Origin: an uncultured Lachnospiraceae bacterium
GTDB lineage: Bacteria > Bacillota > Clostridia > Lachnospirales > Lachnospiraceae
Direction of reading: 5' to 3'
DNA length: 20,048 bases
NCBI GenBank assembly: GCA_910588285.1
Contig: CAJUQB010000083.1
Coordinates: forward strand, 1-20,048
The position numbers were made by a program, and so were the translations under genes. The stretch's first letter is position 1, and each line of letters opens with the position of its first letter. This document shows positions 5,428 through 14,222 of the stretch, piece by piece. The notes beneath the pieces were generated by a model that searched no databases, was not told where the DNA came from, and saw nothing but the letters and a program-made list of their open reading frames with translations.

Positions 5428-7101
5428 CTGCGCCTGCTTCACAGATAGGGCCAGGCCCCGCATCTCCGCCGCGCTCTCAAGGACTGCTTCGGTAATCTTC
5501 ACGCCGCCGGTCATCCGTGCCAGCTCCCCGATCTTCTCCTCCTCAGCCAGGGGCTTAATATTGGAAACCGTGGCGCCGCCTACCACATTTTTCTCAATGA
5601 GATAATGGTAATCCGCCATGGCGGCAATCTGGGGCAGGTGGGTGATGCAGATCACCTGATGGCTGGCTGCGATCACATTCATCTTCTCTGCCACCATCTG
5701 GGCTGTCCTCCCGCTGATCCCGGCGTCGATCTCATCAAAAATCATGGTTTCAATCATATCATTTTCCGCCAGAATCGTCTTGATGGCCAGCATGATACGG
5801 CTGAGCTCGCCGCCGGAGGCCACCTTTCCCAAGGGCTTTTTGGGTTCGCCGGGATTGGTGGAAATCAGAAATTCCGCATCGTCGATCCCATTGGCAGAAT
5901 AGCCCGTATCCTCGTAAAATTCCATGGAAAAATCCACATCCAGGAAGTTCAGCTCCGACAGGGCCTTTGTGATCTCCCGGGAAAGGCCGGATGCTGCCTT
6001 TCTTCGAATCTTTGACACCTGGCGGCTGATTTTTTCCAGCTTTTCCTCTGCTTGATCCAGCTGCTCCTTCCGATCTGCCATATATTGTTCGTAATTTACC
6101 AGCATTTCATACCGTTCCTGCTTCTCGTCTCTGGAATGCAGGATCGCTTCAATGGTATCGCCGTATTTTGCTTTTAAATGATTGATCTGATCCAGACGCT
6201 GCTCCACCCGTGCAAAGTCCTCTGGAGAAAATTCCGCATCCTCCTGGTAGGAGGAAAGCTCCCGGTTAAAATCATTTAAGAGTCCGTCAATGTCTCCCAG
6301 CTGCTGCAGCAGCGGTTCCAGGGCAGGATCGTACTCGCTGACCGAGGAGAGCTCACGCAGGGCGCGTCCGGCCAGATCCGAGGCGCCGTCTCCGCCTCCG
6401 GTGAGCTCATGGACTGTCCCAAGGGCTTCCAGAATCCGCCTTCCGTGGGAGAGCCTGCGGTATTCCTGCTCCAGCTCCTCGTCCTCCCCGGCGCTTAAGG
6501 CAGCATCCGTGATCTCCCCGATCTCATATTCCAAGAATGAAATCTCCCTGGCTCTGGCAGCTGCGTCTGTGGATGCCTGCTCCAGCTCCTCTGTGAGCGC
6601 CTGATATGCCCGATAGCTCTCTGCCATGCGCTCCTTTTTGTCCCCCAGCTGCTCCTTGGCATAATCGTCCAAAATCTCCAGATGCCTGCGCTTCTGCAGC
6701 AGAGACTGATGCTCATGCTGACCGTGAATATCAATCAGCAGGGACGCCACCTGCCGCATCCGGGAGGCAGAGACAGTCTCCGAATTGATCTTTCCCACAC
6801 TGCGGCCGGAGGTGATCCGCCGCGACATAATCACCTGGCCGTCCTCCGGATACACCTCCAGAGCCTGAAGCTGCTCCTCCTGGCGGCTGCCCACGGAAAA
6901 TACAAGCTCCACCAGCGCGTACTCACAGTTCTCCCGCAGCATTTCCCTGGGCACCTTTTCCCCCAGCGCCAGGTTCAGGGAGCCGATGATAATGGATTTG
7001 CCGGCTCCTGTCTCACCGGACAGAATATTCAGCCCATCTTGAAATTCCACTTCCGTCTCTTCAATCAGAGCCAGATTTTTCACATGCAGACTCAGTAACA
7101 T
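5395..7101 (-). CDS. recN: DNA repair protein RecN
   Basis: RecN is an SMC-like ATPase that gathers and stabilises DNA ends during recombinational repair of double-strand breaks. Visible parts are the N-terminal Walker A (GETGAGKS, residues 29-36), the conserved QHEHQSLL segment, a long Glu/Gln-rich coiled coil across the middle, the ABC signature (KVASGGELSRIMLA) and Walker B (MIFDEIDAGISG) near the C-terminus. The 568 residues are a normal length. The start MLLSLHVKNLALIE matches the family and has AGGAG nine bases upstream. It lies 37 bases after argR in the conserved argR-recN-spoIVB order. The last codons are duplicated just past the stop. Confidence 0.97.
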   Translation of the reverse strand: MLLSLHVKNLALIEETEVEFQDGLNILSGETGAGKSIIIGSLNLALGEKVPREMLRENCEYALVELVFSVGSRQEEQLQALEVYPEDGQVIMSRRITSGRSVGKINSETVSASRMRQVASLLIDIHGQHEHQSLLQKRRHLEILDDYAKEQLGDKKERMAESYRAYQALTEELEQASTDAAARAREISFLEYEIGEITDAALSAGEDEELEQEYRRLSHGRRILEALGTVHELTGGGDGASDLAGRALRELSSVSEYDPALEPLLQQLGDIDGLLNDFNRELSSYQEDAEFSPEDFARVEQRLDQINHLKAKYGDTIEAILHSRDEKQERYEMLVNYEQYMADRKEQLDQAEEKLEKISRQVSKIRRKAASGLSREITKALSELNFLDVDFSMEFYEDTGYSANGIDDAEFLISTNPGEPKKPLGKVASGGELSRIMLAIKTILAENDMIETMIFDEIDAGISGRTAQMVAEKMNVIAASHQVICITHLPQIAAMADYHYLIEKNVVGGATVSNIKPLAEEEKIGELARMTGGVKITEAVLESAAEMRGLALSVKQAQREGEAGKADA

Positions 7102-7138
7102 CTCTCTTCTCCTTCTACTCTCTCACCCACAAAATCCT

Positions 7139-7591
7139 TTATTCCTCGATAATTCTCCGCAAACGTTCCATCAGGGCCGCCGTGTCCTCCACGGTGCGGA
7201 CCGCACACATGATGGTGTCGTCGCCGGCAATGCTGCCCACAATCTCATGGCAGTCCATGTGGTCCAAGGCAGCCGCCACCGCCATAGCCATGCCGGAAAC
7301 GGTCTTCACCACCAGGATATTCTGGGCCATATCCATGGAAACAAACCCTTCCCGGAATACGCGGGCATACTTCTGATCCATGTCCCTGTCATTCTCCTGG
7401 TAGGCCGTATATTTCTGCCGTCCGTCCCCCTGGGACACCTTGGTCAGCTTCAGCTCCCGGATATCCCGGGATACGGTGGCCTGGGTCACATGATAGCCCT
7501 CCTTTTGGAGAAGGGCTGACAGCTCCTCCTGGGTCTCAATCTTATATTTTCTAATCAGTTCCAGAATTTTCGCATGTCTGCCTGCTTTCAT
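7139..7591 (-). CDS. argR: Arginine repressor ArgR
   Basis: This transcription factor binds ARG boxes as a hexamer when arginine is present and controls arginine biosynthesis and catabolism. From the chosen start it has 150 residues, the usual length. The N-terminal winged helix includes the motif TQEELSALL and the recognition region VTQATVSRDIRELKL. The C-terminal oligomerisation domain has the arginine-binding SIAGDDTI motif. The start is ATG at 7589-7591 (MKAGRHAKIL) with AAGGAG upstream; the open frame runs 29 codons further (to 7678), but that extension is not family-like. It sits between nadK and recN as in other Firmicutes, with a 90-base gap from nadK. Confidence 0.95.
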   Translation of the reverse strand: MKAGRHAKILELIRKYKIETQEELSALLQKEGYHVTQATVSRDIRELKLTKVSQGDGRQKYTAYQENDRDMDQKYARVFREGFVSMDMAQNILVVKTVSGMAMAVAAALDHMDCHEIVGSIAGDDTIMCAVRTVEDTAALMERLRRIIEE

Positions 7592-7681
7592 GGATCCTGC
7601 TCCTTTCCTTCCGATCTCTTCCTGGAGCGTGTATAAAAATTCATTCCCGACAGCTGCCAGAAAGCAATTTTCCAACACGCG

Positions 7682-8542
7682 CTAAGGCGCCTGCATCTTC
7701 TTCCGAAGTATTTCCAGAAAACTCCGGTTGCTGAGCTTCACAAACCTTGTACTGACGGCAGACCTGCGGATCACCACCTGATCCCCCACCGCCAGCTGCA
7801 TGGCAGACTCCCCGTCAAAGCTGACCTCCACCTGTTCGTCCTGCTCCATCCTCCGGGAGCCGATGCCAATGGTAATCTCGTCCTCCGCTCCCAGCACAAT
7901 ACTGCGGGAATTGAGGGAATGGGGGCTGATGGGGGTCATGACAAAAAGCTCTGCCTTGGGATCCACAATCGGCCCCCCTGCCGACATGCTGTAGGCTGTG
8001 GAGCCGGTGGGCGTTGCGACAATCATGCCGTCCGCACTGTAGGTATTCAGATATTCCCCATTCACTGATATGGTCAGATTTACCACCTGCCCCAGGCCTG
8101 AGCGGTGGATCACAAAATCATTCAGGGCCCGGTGGGGTGGCTGCTTTTCGCCCCCCCGGATGCAGTACCCGTGGAGCATCATCCGCTCCTCCACCATGTA
8201 TTCATCCTTCATCAGCGCGTCAATGGCCCCGAATACGGTCTGGCTGTCCAGCTCGCACAGATATCCGATATGCCCCCGGTTGACACCGATGATCGGGACA
8301 TGCTCCTTTAAGAATTCGTGGGCCGTGCGGATCAGGGTGCCGTCCCCGCCGATGCAGATCACGCATTCGCAGCCCTCCGGCAGCTCCTCCGGATTGAGGC
8401 TTTTGAAGCCATCCGTTTCATGCTTCTGGATGGTTCCGTATTCGCAGGCGCCGCCGCGGCTTAAGATATAGTCCTGCACCCTGCCAGTCAGCGTCAGCTC
8501 CTCATCCTTCTGTTGGTTTGTTACAATAAAAAAATGCTTCAT
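7682..8542 (-). CDS. nadK: NAD kinase
   Basis: This enzyme phosphorylates NAD to NADP in the cytoplasm and so sets the cellular NADPH pool. The diagnostic GGDGT motif is at residues 65-69 (CIGGDGTLIRTA), followed by NRGHIGYL, the ND pair with DFVIHR, and the nucleotide-binding TPTGSTAYS segment at 177-185 with SAGGPIV after it. The 286 residues agree with bacterial NAD kinases. Its ATG overlaps the tlyA stop by four bases (ATGA), which suggests translational coupling. The neighbouring isoprenoid gene dxs needs reduced cofactors downstream in its pathway, but clustering here is simply the ancestral gene order. Confidence 0.97.
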   Translation of the reverse strand: MKHFFIVTNQQKDEELTLTGRVQDYILSRGGACEYGTIQKHETDGFKSLNPEELPEGCECVICIGGDGTLIRTAHEFLKEHVPIIGVNRGHIGYLCELDSQTVFGAIDALMKDEYMVEERMMLHGYCIRGGEKQPPHRALNDFVIHRSGLGQVVNLTISVNGEYLNTYSADGMIVATPTGSTAYSMSAGGPIVDPKAELFVMTPISPHSLNSRSIVLGAEDEITIGIGSRRMEQDEQVEVSFDGESAMQLAVGDQVVIRRSAVSTRFVKLSNRSFLEILRKKMQAP

Positions 8543-9345
8543 AGCCCTGCAAGGGTTTCATGGGCTTTGGCCACAACCGCTGCCGCATCCACCCCCTCCT
8601 CCTGTTCTGTGCCGCTTTCCTTTTTCAGGTGAACCAGATATTCGATATTGCCCTCCGGGCCCTTGATAGGGGAAAATTCCAGATTTTTTACGGAAAACCC
8701 ATGGGTTCGGGAAAAGGTAAGCACACGCTCAATTACCTCCAAATGTACTGCCGGATCCCGAACGACTCCCTTTTTCCCAACCTTTTCCCTGCCTGCCTCA
8801 AACTGAGGCTTGATGAGACACACCATCTGCCCCTTTGGTGCAAGAAGCGCCCGGGCCGGCTCCAATACCTTGGTCAGGGAGATAAAAGAAACGTCCACAG
8901 ACGCAAAATCAAGCACATCTGCAATATCCTCTTGCGTCACATAGCGGATATTTGTTTTCTCCATGCAAACGACCCGGGGATCCTGCCGGAGCTTCCAGGC
9001 AAACTGCCCGTAGCCCACATCCACCGCGTACACCTTTTTGGCCCCATTCTGGAGCATGCAGTCCGTAAAGCCTCCGGTGGAAGCGCCGATATCCATACAG
9101 ATACATCCCTCCAGGGAAATGTCAAACTGTTTCATTGCCTTTTCCAGCTTCAGCCCTCCCCGGCTCACATAGCGGAGGGTATTCCCCCGCACCTCAATGG
9201 AGACCCCGCTGTCAAAGGACGCCCCTGCCTTATCCTCCCGCTGTCCCTCCACAAAGACAATTCCCTCCATAATCATGGCCTTCGCCTTCTCCCGGGAGGG
9301 CGCCAGCCGGCGGGACACCAGAAGCACATCCAAACGCTCTTTCAT
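8539..9345 (-). CDS. tlyA: TlyA-family rRNA methyltransferase (S4 plus FtsJ-like domain)
   Basis: The protein combines an N-terminal S4 RNA-binding domain (about residues 3-60, RLDVLLVSRRLAPSREKAKA) with an RrmJ/FtsJ-like methyltransferase domain. The linker SRGGLKL (61-67) and the SAM-binding motif DIGASTGGFTD (85-95) are as in TlyA/YqxC. DVSFISL and LIKPQFE follow as later catalytic-domain motifs. Mycobacterial TlyA methylates 16S and 23S rRNA at 2'-O positions of cytidines, and sensitivity to capreomycin depends on it. Whether this clostridial member has the same targets, or the haemolysin activity once assigned, is not shown by sequence. It starts nine bases after dxs and ends overlapping nadK by four bases. 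Confidence 0.95.
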   Translation of the reverse strand: MKERLDVLLVSRRLAPSREKAKAMIMEGIVFVEGQREDKAGASFDSGVSIEVRGNTLRYVSRGGLKLEKAMKQFDISLEGCICMDIGASTGGFTDCMLQNGAKKVYAVDVGYGQFAWKLRQDPRVVCMEKTNIRYVTQEDIADVLDFASVDVSFISLTKVLEPARALLAPKGQMVCLIKPQFEAGREKVGKKGVVRDPAVHLEVIERVLTFSRTHGFSVKNLEFSPIKGPEGNIEYLVHLKKESGTEQEEGVDAAAVVAKAHETLAGL

Positions 9346-9354
9346 CGATAAAAC

Positions 9355-11220
9355 CTACAAGCCGATATATTCTGCCAGCAGCCGTTTTGTCACGGACCAG
9401 GCATCAATACCGGTTTCCTTTCTCAAAATATCTACATTTCCGTGCTCTACATATTCGTCCGAAATGGCAATGGGAAGCACCCGGACCGTGCTTGCGCATT
9501 GGTTTAAGAACTCCACCACATGCTCCCCGTATCCTCCGCTTGCCACATTTTCCTCCATGGTCACCAGAAGCTTGTGCTCCCCTACAAGCCGAAGGAGCAG
9601 CTTCTCATCCAGAGGCTTCACAAACCGCACATTGATCAGGCTGCATTGGTAGCCGTCGGCCTTCAGAAGCTCCCGCACCTCCAGCGCTGTTTTTACCATG
9701 CTGCCCACTGCCACCAGGGCGATCTCCGACTCATCGTAAATCACCTCGCTCTTGCCGTACACAACCGGAGCCCGGAACTCCTTCAGCCCGTCATAGGCCT
9801 CCCCTCTGGGATAGCGGACTGCAATGGGGTGCTCAAACCGGATGGCATATTTCATCATATCAGAAAGCTCCCATTTATTCTTAGGGGCTAAAATGGTCAT
9901 ATTCGGAATGGAGGACAGGTAGGAGAGATCAAAAATCCCCTGATGGGTCTCCCCGTCGCTTCCCACAAGGCCCGCCCGGTCAATGGCAAACACCACCGGA
10001 AGGTCCTGGATGCACACGTCATGGAGGATCTGGTCATAGGCCCGCTGCAAAAAGGAGGAATACACCGCAAACACCGGCCGAAGCCCCGCCGCAGCCAGAC
10101 CGGCCGCAAAGGTAACCCCATGGGCCTCCGCAATCCCCACATCAAAAAAACGATCCGGGAACATATTGTGGAACCGCTTCAGGCCTGTCCCGTCCGCCAT
10201 GGCTGCCGTGACAGCCACCAGCCGCTCATCCCGATCTCCCATTTTCCGCATCACCGTAGAAAAAATGTCGGTATAATTGGCCTTGCTCCGCTTCTTCGCC
10301 GGCAGTCCCGTCTCGATCTCAAAGGGCTCGGTCCCATGGAACCGGGAAGGGTGCCGCTCTGCCGGCAGATACCCCTTTCCCTTCTGGGTGATGGCATGCA
10401 CCAGCACTGCCCCATCAATTCTGGCAGCCTCTCTTAGGATCTTCACCAGCGCCTGGACGTCATGGCCATCCACCGGCCCCAGATAGGTAATGCCCATATT
10501 TTCAAACAGCATGCCCGGGATCAGCAGCTGTTTGATCCCGCTCTTGGTCTTGCGGATCCGCTTCACCATCCGCTCCCCGTAGATAGGAATCCGGTTCAGA
10601 GAATTGGCCACCCCTTCCTTCAGGTCCCGGTATGCATCCGCAGTGCGCAGGTTGGACAGATGCCGGGACAGGCCTCCCACATTCTCCGAAATGGACATAT
10701 TGTTGTCATTCAGCACAATGATAAAATTGGATTCCAGCCGGGAGGCATTGTTCAGGGCTTCATAGGCCATGCCGCCGGTGAGGGCTCCGTCCCCGATCAC
10801 GGAGATTACCTGATTGCTTTCCCCCAGAATCTCCCTGGCCTGGGCATAGCCCAGACCTGCGGAGATGGAGGTGGAGCTGTGGCCTGTATCAAAGCTGTCG
10901 CAGCTGCTCTCCTTCCGCTTGGGGAAGCCGCTCATGCCGCCGTATTTGCGCAGCTCGTCAAAGCCCTCCCGCCGTCCGGTCAAAAGCTTATGGGTATAGG
11001 ACTGGTGTCCCACATCCCAGATAATCTTATCCTCCGGCAGCTGACAGACCAGGTGCATGGCAATGGTCAGCTCAACCACTCCCAGATTGGAGGCCAGATG
11101 GCCGCCGGTATGGGAGATCTTCTCAATCAGGAATTCCCGTATCTCCCCCGGGAGCCATTTGAGTTCCTGCTCTGTCAGGCTTTTTACATCATTGGCTTCA
11201 TTGATCTTCTCCAGTACCAT
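9355..11220 (-). CDS. dxs: 1-deoxy-D-xylulose-5-phosphate synthase
   Basis: Dxs condenses pyruvate and glyceraldehyde 3-phosphate to 1-deoxy-D-xylulose 5-phosphate, the first step of the MEP isoprenoid pathway, using thiamine diphosphate. The cofactor-binding motif GDGALTGG is at 143-150 with NDN at 171-173, and the conserved His residues occur in SHTGGHLASNLG, VGHQSY and DTGHSSTS. The central pyrimidine-binding domain shows DVGIAEAH and RPVFAVYSSFLQRAYDQ, and the C-terminal transketolase domain is complete. The 621 residues are normal. It begins one base after ispA, so precursor supply and prenyl chain synthesis are cotranscribed. Confidence 0.97.
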   Translation of the reverse strand: MVLEKINEANDVKSLTEQELKWLPGEIREFLIEKISHTGGHLASNLGVVELTIAMHLVCQLPEDKIIWDVGHQSYTHKLLTGRREGFDELRKYGGMSGFPKRKESSCDSFDTGHSSTSISAGLGYAQAREILGESNQVISVIGDGALTGGMAYEALNNASRLESNFIIVLNDNNMSISENVGGLSRHLSNLRTADAYRDLKEGVANSLNRIPIYGERMVKRIRKTKSGIKQLLIPGMLFENMGITYLGPVDGHDVQALVKILREAARIDGAVLVHAITQKGKGYLPAERHPSRFHGTEPFEIETGLPAKKRSKANYTDIFSTVMRKMGDRDERLVAVTAAMADGTGLKRFHNMFPDRFFDVGIAEAHGVTFAAGLAAAGLRPVFAVYSSFLQRAYDQILHDVCIQDLPVVFAIDRAGLVGSDGETHQGIFDLSYLSSIPNMTILAPKNKWELSDMMKYAIRFEHPIAVRYPRGEAYDGLKEFRAPVVYGKSEVIYDESEIALVAVGSMVKTALEVRELLKADGYQCSLINVRFVKPLDEKLLLRLVGEHKLLVTMEENVASGGYGEHVVEFLNQCASTVRVLPIAISDEYVEHGNVDILRKETGIDAWSVTKRLLAEYIGL

Positions 11221-11221
11221 A

Positions 11222-12106
11222 TTATTTCTCCCTGTGAATCAAATACAGCATCAGCTCTGTCAGAAATTCATTCCGCACCACCAGCTGATTGATACGGGAC
11301 ACAGCCCGCTGGGACAGACGCTCTACCTCTGCCCTGGCCTGGTCTATTCCCTTCCATGACACATAGGTGGTCTTCTGGTTCTTCGCATCACTGCCAATGG
11401 GCTTTCCCAGCACCTCCTGGGTGCTGGTCACATCCAGAATATCATCCTGAATCTGGAAGGCAAGGCCCAGCTCGGTGGCCGCAGCCTCCACCGCTGCCTG
11501 CTCGTTCCTGGTGGCGCCCGCCAGCACTGCCCCGATCACCATGGAGGCCTCCAGCAGCGCCCCGGTTTTCAGCCGATAAATAAAATCCAGCTGCTCCTCT
11601 GTCAGCGGCTTCCCGGAATACGCCACATCAACGGTCTGCCCGCCGATCATCCCGTAGATTCCGGCCTTGCCTGCCAGAAGCTTCAGGGCCCGGACGATCC
11701 CCGGATTCTCTGGCTCCAGGTCAAAGGCAGTAAGAGCCGTCTCAAAGGCATAGTTCAAAAGCCCGTCTCCCGCCAGGATCCCCATGGCCTCCCCGTATAC
11801 TGCATGGGTGGTCTTCTGGCCCCGGCGGTATTCGTCATTGTCCATGGCAGGCAGGTCGTCATGAACCAGGGAATAGGTGTGGATCATCTCCATGGCTGCC
11901 ATAAAGGGTTCTATGACCCTGGATTTCCCGCCGAACAGCCGGTAGGTCTCCTGCATCAGCATGGGGCGCAGCCGCTTGCCGCCTGCCCGCACGCTGTAAT
12001 TCATCGCCTCAATGACAATGCTCTGCTGCCCTTCCTCCCTGGGCAGATATCCGGCAAGGATCTCATCGATCTGCCCTGCTCTTTTCTTAATCTCCTCTGT
12101 TATCAC
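11222..12106 (-). CDS. ispA: Polyprenyl synthetase, farnesyl diphosphate synthase type
   Basis: It joins isopentenyl and allylic diphosphates head to tail to make farnesyl diphosphate for quinones and undecaprenyl carriers. The first aspartate-rich motif DDLPAMD is at 83-89 and the second DDILD at 221-225, with GGKRLRP near 42-48 binding diphosphate. The fifth residue before the first motif is Tyr78 in HTYSLVHDD, the same arrangement as in Escherichia coli IspA, which favours C15 product over longer chains; that specificity is inferred. The 294-residue length fits. It follows xseB by 20 bases and dxs by one. Confidence 0.95.
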   Translation of the reverse strand: MITEEIKKRAGQIDEILAGYLPREEGQQSIVIEAMNYSVRAGGKRLRPMLMQETYRLFGGKSRVIEPFMAAMEMIHTYSLVHDDLPAMDNDEYRRGQKTTHAVYGEAMGILAGDGLLNYAFETALTAFDLEPENPGIVRALKLLAGKAGIYGMIGGQTVDVAYSGKPLTEEQLDFIYRLKTGALLEASMVIGAVLAGATRNEQAAVEAAATELGLAFQIQDDILDVTSTQEVLGKPIGSDAKNQKTTYVSWKGIDQARAEVERLSQRAVSRINQLVVRNEFLTELMLYLIHREK

Positions 12107-12126
12107 GATTCTGTTTCCTCCAGCCC

Positions 12127-12339
12127 TTACGGCAGTTCTCCCAGCTGTCCGTTTTCATTTAGAACCAGCAGCTTTTTCTCCACTGCATCAATTCTGGCAT
12201 TGCAGTGCTTCAATATTTCAATTCCCTGCTGATACAGGGTAAAGGAATCCTCCAGGGAAATGTCCCTCTGCTGAATGCGCCCAAGGATCCCCTCTGCCTC
12301 CTCCAGCATCATTTCCAATGTTTTGTCCTGTTCATCCAT
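12127..12339 (-). CDS. xseB: Exodeoxyribonuclease VII small subunit
   Basis: XseB is the small, mostly helical subunit that binds in several copies to XseA to form exonuclease VII, which degrades single-stranded DNA to oligonucleotides. The 70-residue sequence shows the family pattern: an N-terminal helix ending LEEAEGILGRIQQRDISLEDSF in two runs, then LYQQGIEILKHCNARIDAVE and a short tail. Its start overlaps the end of xseA by eight bases, which fits coupled production of both subunits. Confidence 0.94.
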   Translation of the reverse strand: MDEQDKTLEMMLEEAEGILGRIQQRDISLEDSFTLYQQGIEILKHCNARIDAVEKKLLVLNENGQLGELP

Positions 12340-13537
12340 CTGATATAACCTCCGTTACCTGTGTTTTCAGCCTGCCGTGAAACAGCTGTATATCCAAAGC
12401 ATCCCCCGGCTGCACCTGTTCTGCATCCGTAACACTTTTCCCATGGGTATTTGTCACGACCGAGTACCCCTGGCTGAGCCGCTTCAGGGGCGAGGCACCC
12501 TCCAGTCCCTTGGCGCACAGCTGCAGCCGCTGCCTGATCTGCGCAAGCTTTTGTTCCATCTGCTGTCCCAGGCGATGCTCCAGATCCGCACAATAGGTTC
12601 TGCGGGCATTCACCAGATTCTCAGGCCGCAGCAGCTGCAGCCGTTCCTCCAGCCGGGAAACCCTTGCCTGCCAGTCGGAAAGCTGCTGGGAGATCCCGCG
12701 GTTTAAGCCCATCCGAAGGTCCGACAGGCTCTCCAGGAGCTTGCGCACATCATAGACGGCCAGCTCTGCCGCAGCCGAGGGGGTAGGCGCCCTTAAGTCC
12801 GCCACATAATCCGCAATGGTCACATCCGTCTCATGGCCCACAGCGGAGATCACCGGCGTCTGACAGTTGAAAATCGCCCTGGCCACTGCTTCCTCATTGA
12901 AGGCCCACAGATCCTCCATGGAACCGCCGCCCCGGCCCACAATCAATACGTCAAGCCCCAGCCCATCCAGCGCCTCAATGCCCCTGACAATGCTCTCTAC
13001 AGCCCCCTCGCCCTGTACCAGGGCCGGGTACAGAATCAGCTGCACATAGGGGTTCCGCCGGCCGGCAATATTCTGGATATCCCGAATCGCGGCCCCGGTA
13101 GCTGCTGTCACAATCCCCACCCGGCCGGCGTATTTGGGAATGGGCTGCTTGTACTCCTCTGCAAACATCCCCATTTCCAAAAGCTCCTGCTTCAATGCCT
13201 CAAACCGCTGGTACAGCAGCCCTGCGCCATCCTGAATAATCTCCTTTGCGTAGAGCTGATACTTCCCGTCCCGCTCATAGACAGAAATCGATCCCAGCAC
13301 AATCACATTGTCCCCGTTTCTCATAGGAAACGCCAGGCCCTTGCGGCTGCCGGAAAACATAACCGCCCCCAGGGCTCCTGTCTGATCCTTCAAGGTAAAA
13401 TAGATATGCCCCGTGGGATGGTATTTGCAGTTGGATACCTCGCCCTTCACATAGATCTTATTCATCATAAAATCCTGGGCGAACATATTGCTGATATAGC
13501 TGTTCACCTGCCCCACGGTATATACATGCTTCCTCAT
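12332..13537 (-). CDS. xseA: Exodeoxyribonuclease VII large subunit
   Basis: XseA is the catalytic subunit of exonuclease VII. It has an N-terminal OB-fold (YTVGQVNSYISNMF, then VKGEVSNCKYHPTGHIYFTLKD), a nuclease core with VGIVTAATGAAIRDI and the signature VGRGGGSMEDLWAFN followed by SAVGHETDVTIADYVAD, and a C-terminal coiled coil with a basic end. From the ATG at 13535-13537 it has 401 residues. This start (MRKHVYTV) overlaps the nusB stop as ATGA; the open frame extends 19 codons further upstream but those residues lie inside nusB in another frame and are not family-like. Coupled translation with nusB is likely, since the ribosome binding site is weak. Confidence 0.96.
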   Translation of the reverse strand: MRKHVYTVGQVNSYISNMFAQDFMMNKIYVKGEVSNCKYHPTGHIYFTLKDQTGALGAVMFSGSRKGLAFPMRNGDNVIVLGSISVYERDGKYQLYAKEIIQDGAGLLYQRFEALKQELLEMGMFAEEYKQPIPKYAGRVGIVTAATGAAIRDIQNIAGRRNPYVQLILYPALVQGEGAVESIVRGIEALDGLGLDVLIVGRGGGSMEDLWAFNEEAVARAIFNCQTPVISAVGHETDVTIADYVADLRAPTPSAAAELAVYDVRKLLESLSDLRMGLNRGISQQLSDWQARVSRLEERLQLLRPENLVNARRTYCADLEHRLGQQMEQKLAQIRQRLQLCAKGLEGASPLKRLSQGYSVVTNTHGKSVTDAEQVQPGDALDIQLFHGRLKTQVTEVISDG

Positions 13538-13929
13538 ACCAGCTTTGCCAGGATCCCGTTTACAAAGGATGCCGAATCGTCTGTACCATAGCACTTGGCC
13601 AGCTCCACCGCCTCGTTGATGGCAACGCCGGTGGGAATATCCGCATCATAGCGGATCTCATACACAGCCAGCCGGATCAGGGCCAGATCCACCTTTCCCA
13701 TACGGCTTGTCTTCCAGCCGCTGGCCACCCCATTCACCGCCTGGTCAATCTCTGGCAGCCGCTTCATGATATTCTCAAGCTTTTCCTCAATGTAAACCCG
13801 ATCCTTTTCTTCCTTTTGATCCAATTCTTCAAAAAAGATTGACAGCTGCTCCGGCAGCTCCTCTGTTTCATAAAACTCAGCCCGGAACAACAATTTAAAA
13901 ATCTGTTCCCGTAATTCTCTTCTGCTCAT
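13534..13929 (-). CDS. nusB: Transcription antitermination factor NusB
   Basis: NusB binds boxA RNA together with NusE (ribosomal protein S10) and supports antitermination in rRNA operons. The 131-residue, all-helical protein begins MSRRELREQIFKLLFRAEF and contains the conserved ALIRLAVYEI and IPTGVAINEAVELAKCYG segments, then ends SFVNGILAKLV, all typical of the family. It is the first gene of the conserved operon. A -10 box at 14076-14081 and a long palindrome precede it, with about 110 bases of leader before the ATG, and AAAGGA is the likely ribosome binding site. Confidence 0.96.
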   Translation of the reverse strand: MSRRELREQIFKLLFRAEFYETEELPEQLSIFFEELDQKEEKDRVYIEEKLENIMKRLPEIDQAVNGVASGWKTSRMGKVDLALIRLAVYEIRYDADIPTGVAINEAVELAKCYGTDDSASFVNGILAKLV

Positions 13930-14039
13930 TATGGATTCCTTTCATTGTCTATCTTCAACGATTGCCGTCAAAGCCTTCCTCCATTCCCCATCCAATCCTC
14001 TGCCCCTTCACAGGCCTGTTCATCGCTTCCGGATATATT

Positions 14040-14081
14040 TAAGGGATGCTACAAATAAATTTTGTAACATCCCTTATTATA
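14040..14081 (-). promoter_or_regulatory. nusB operon promoter with palindrome at the transcript start
   Basis: TATAAT lies at 14076-14081 (minus strand), with only a poor -35 (TTTATT, 17 bases upstream). Directly downstream is a 16-base inverted repeat, arms 14040-14055 and 14061-14076 (TAAGGGATGCTACAAA against its complement, one mismatch, five-base loop). A transcript starting about seven bases past the -10 would begin within this repeat, so it could be a 5' stabilising hairpin or an operator. A further copy of the motif CTACAAATARA is at 14082-14092, upstream of the -10. Confidence 0.65.
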
Positions 14082-14201
14082 CTACAAATAGAATTTAAAA
14101 TAAAGAAACTTATTTATAATTTTCCAATCATCCCATCATTGGTGGTGCGCATCCTGCCCGGAGGGCTTTTCTTATGTACCATTCGTATTAAAATGTTTAA
14201 A

Positions 14202-14222
14202 GTATGCCGCAGCACGGCATGC
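14202..14222 (-). terminator. Rho-independent terminator after the chemotaxis receptor gene
   Basis: Directly after the stop codon the minus strand reads GCATGCCG-TGCTG-CGGCATAC, an 8-bp stem with one wobble, followed by TTTAAACATTTT. The GC-rich stem and T-rich tail fit an intrinsic terminator that separates this gene from the nusB operon. The rest of the 14082-14201 stretch is AT-rich, with no gene seen; CCAAT/ATTGG arms at 14131-14149 form one more short hairpin. Confidence 0.75.

Noticed and set aside
8560..9351. Plus-strand open frame opposite tlyA
   Set aside because: It mirrors tlyA almost exactly, has no family motif and reads as a complementary-strand shadow. The same applies to plus-strand frames at 10462-11292 and 12833-13591.
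14150..14175. Segment resembling part of a GEMM (cyclic di-GMP) riboswitch on the minus strand (AAGCCCTCCGGGC)
   Set aside because: Only the one short motif is similar; the remaining conserved stems and the tetraloop receptor context are missing, and it lies upstream of the nusB promoter and not in a leader.
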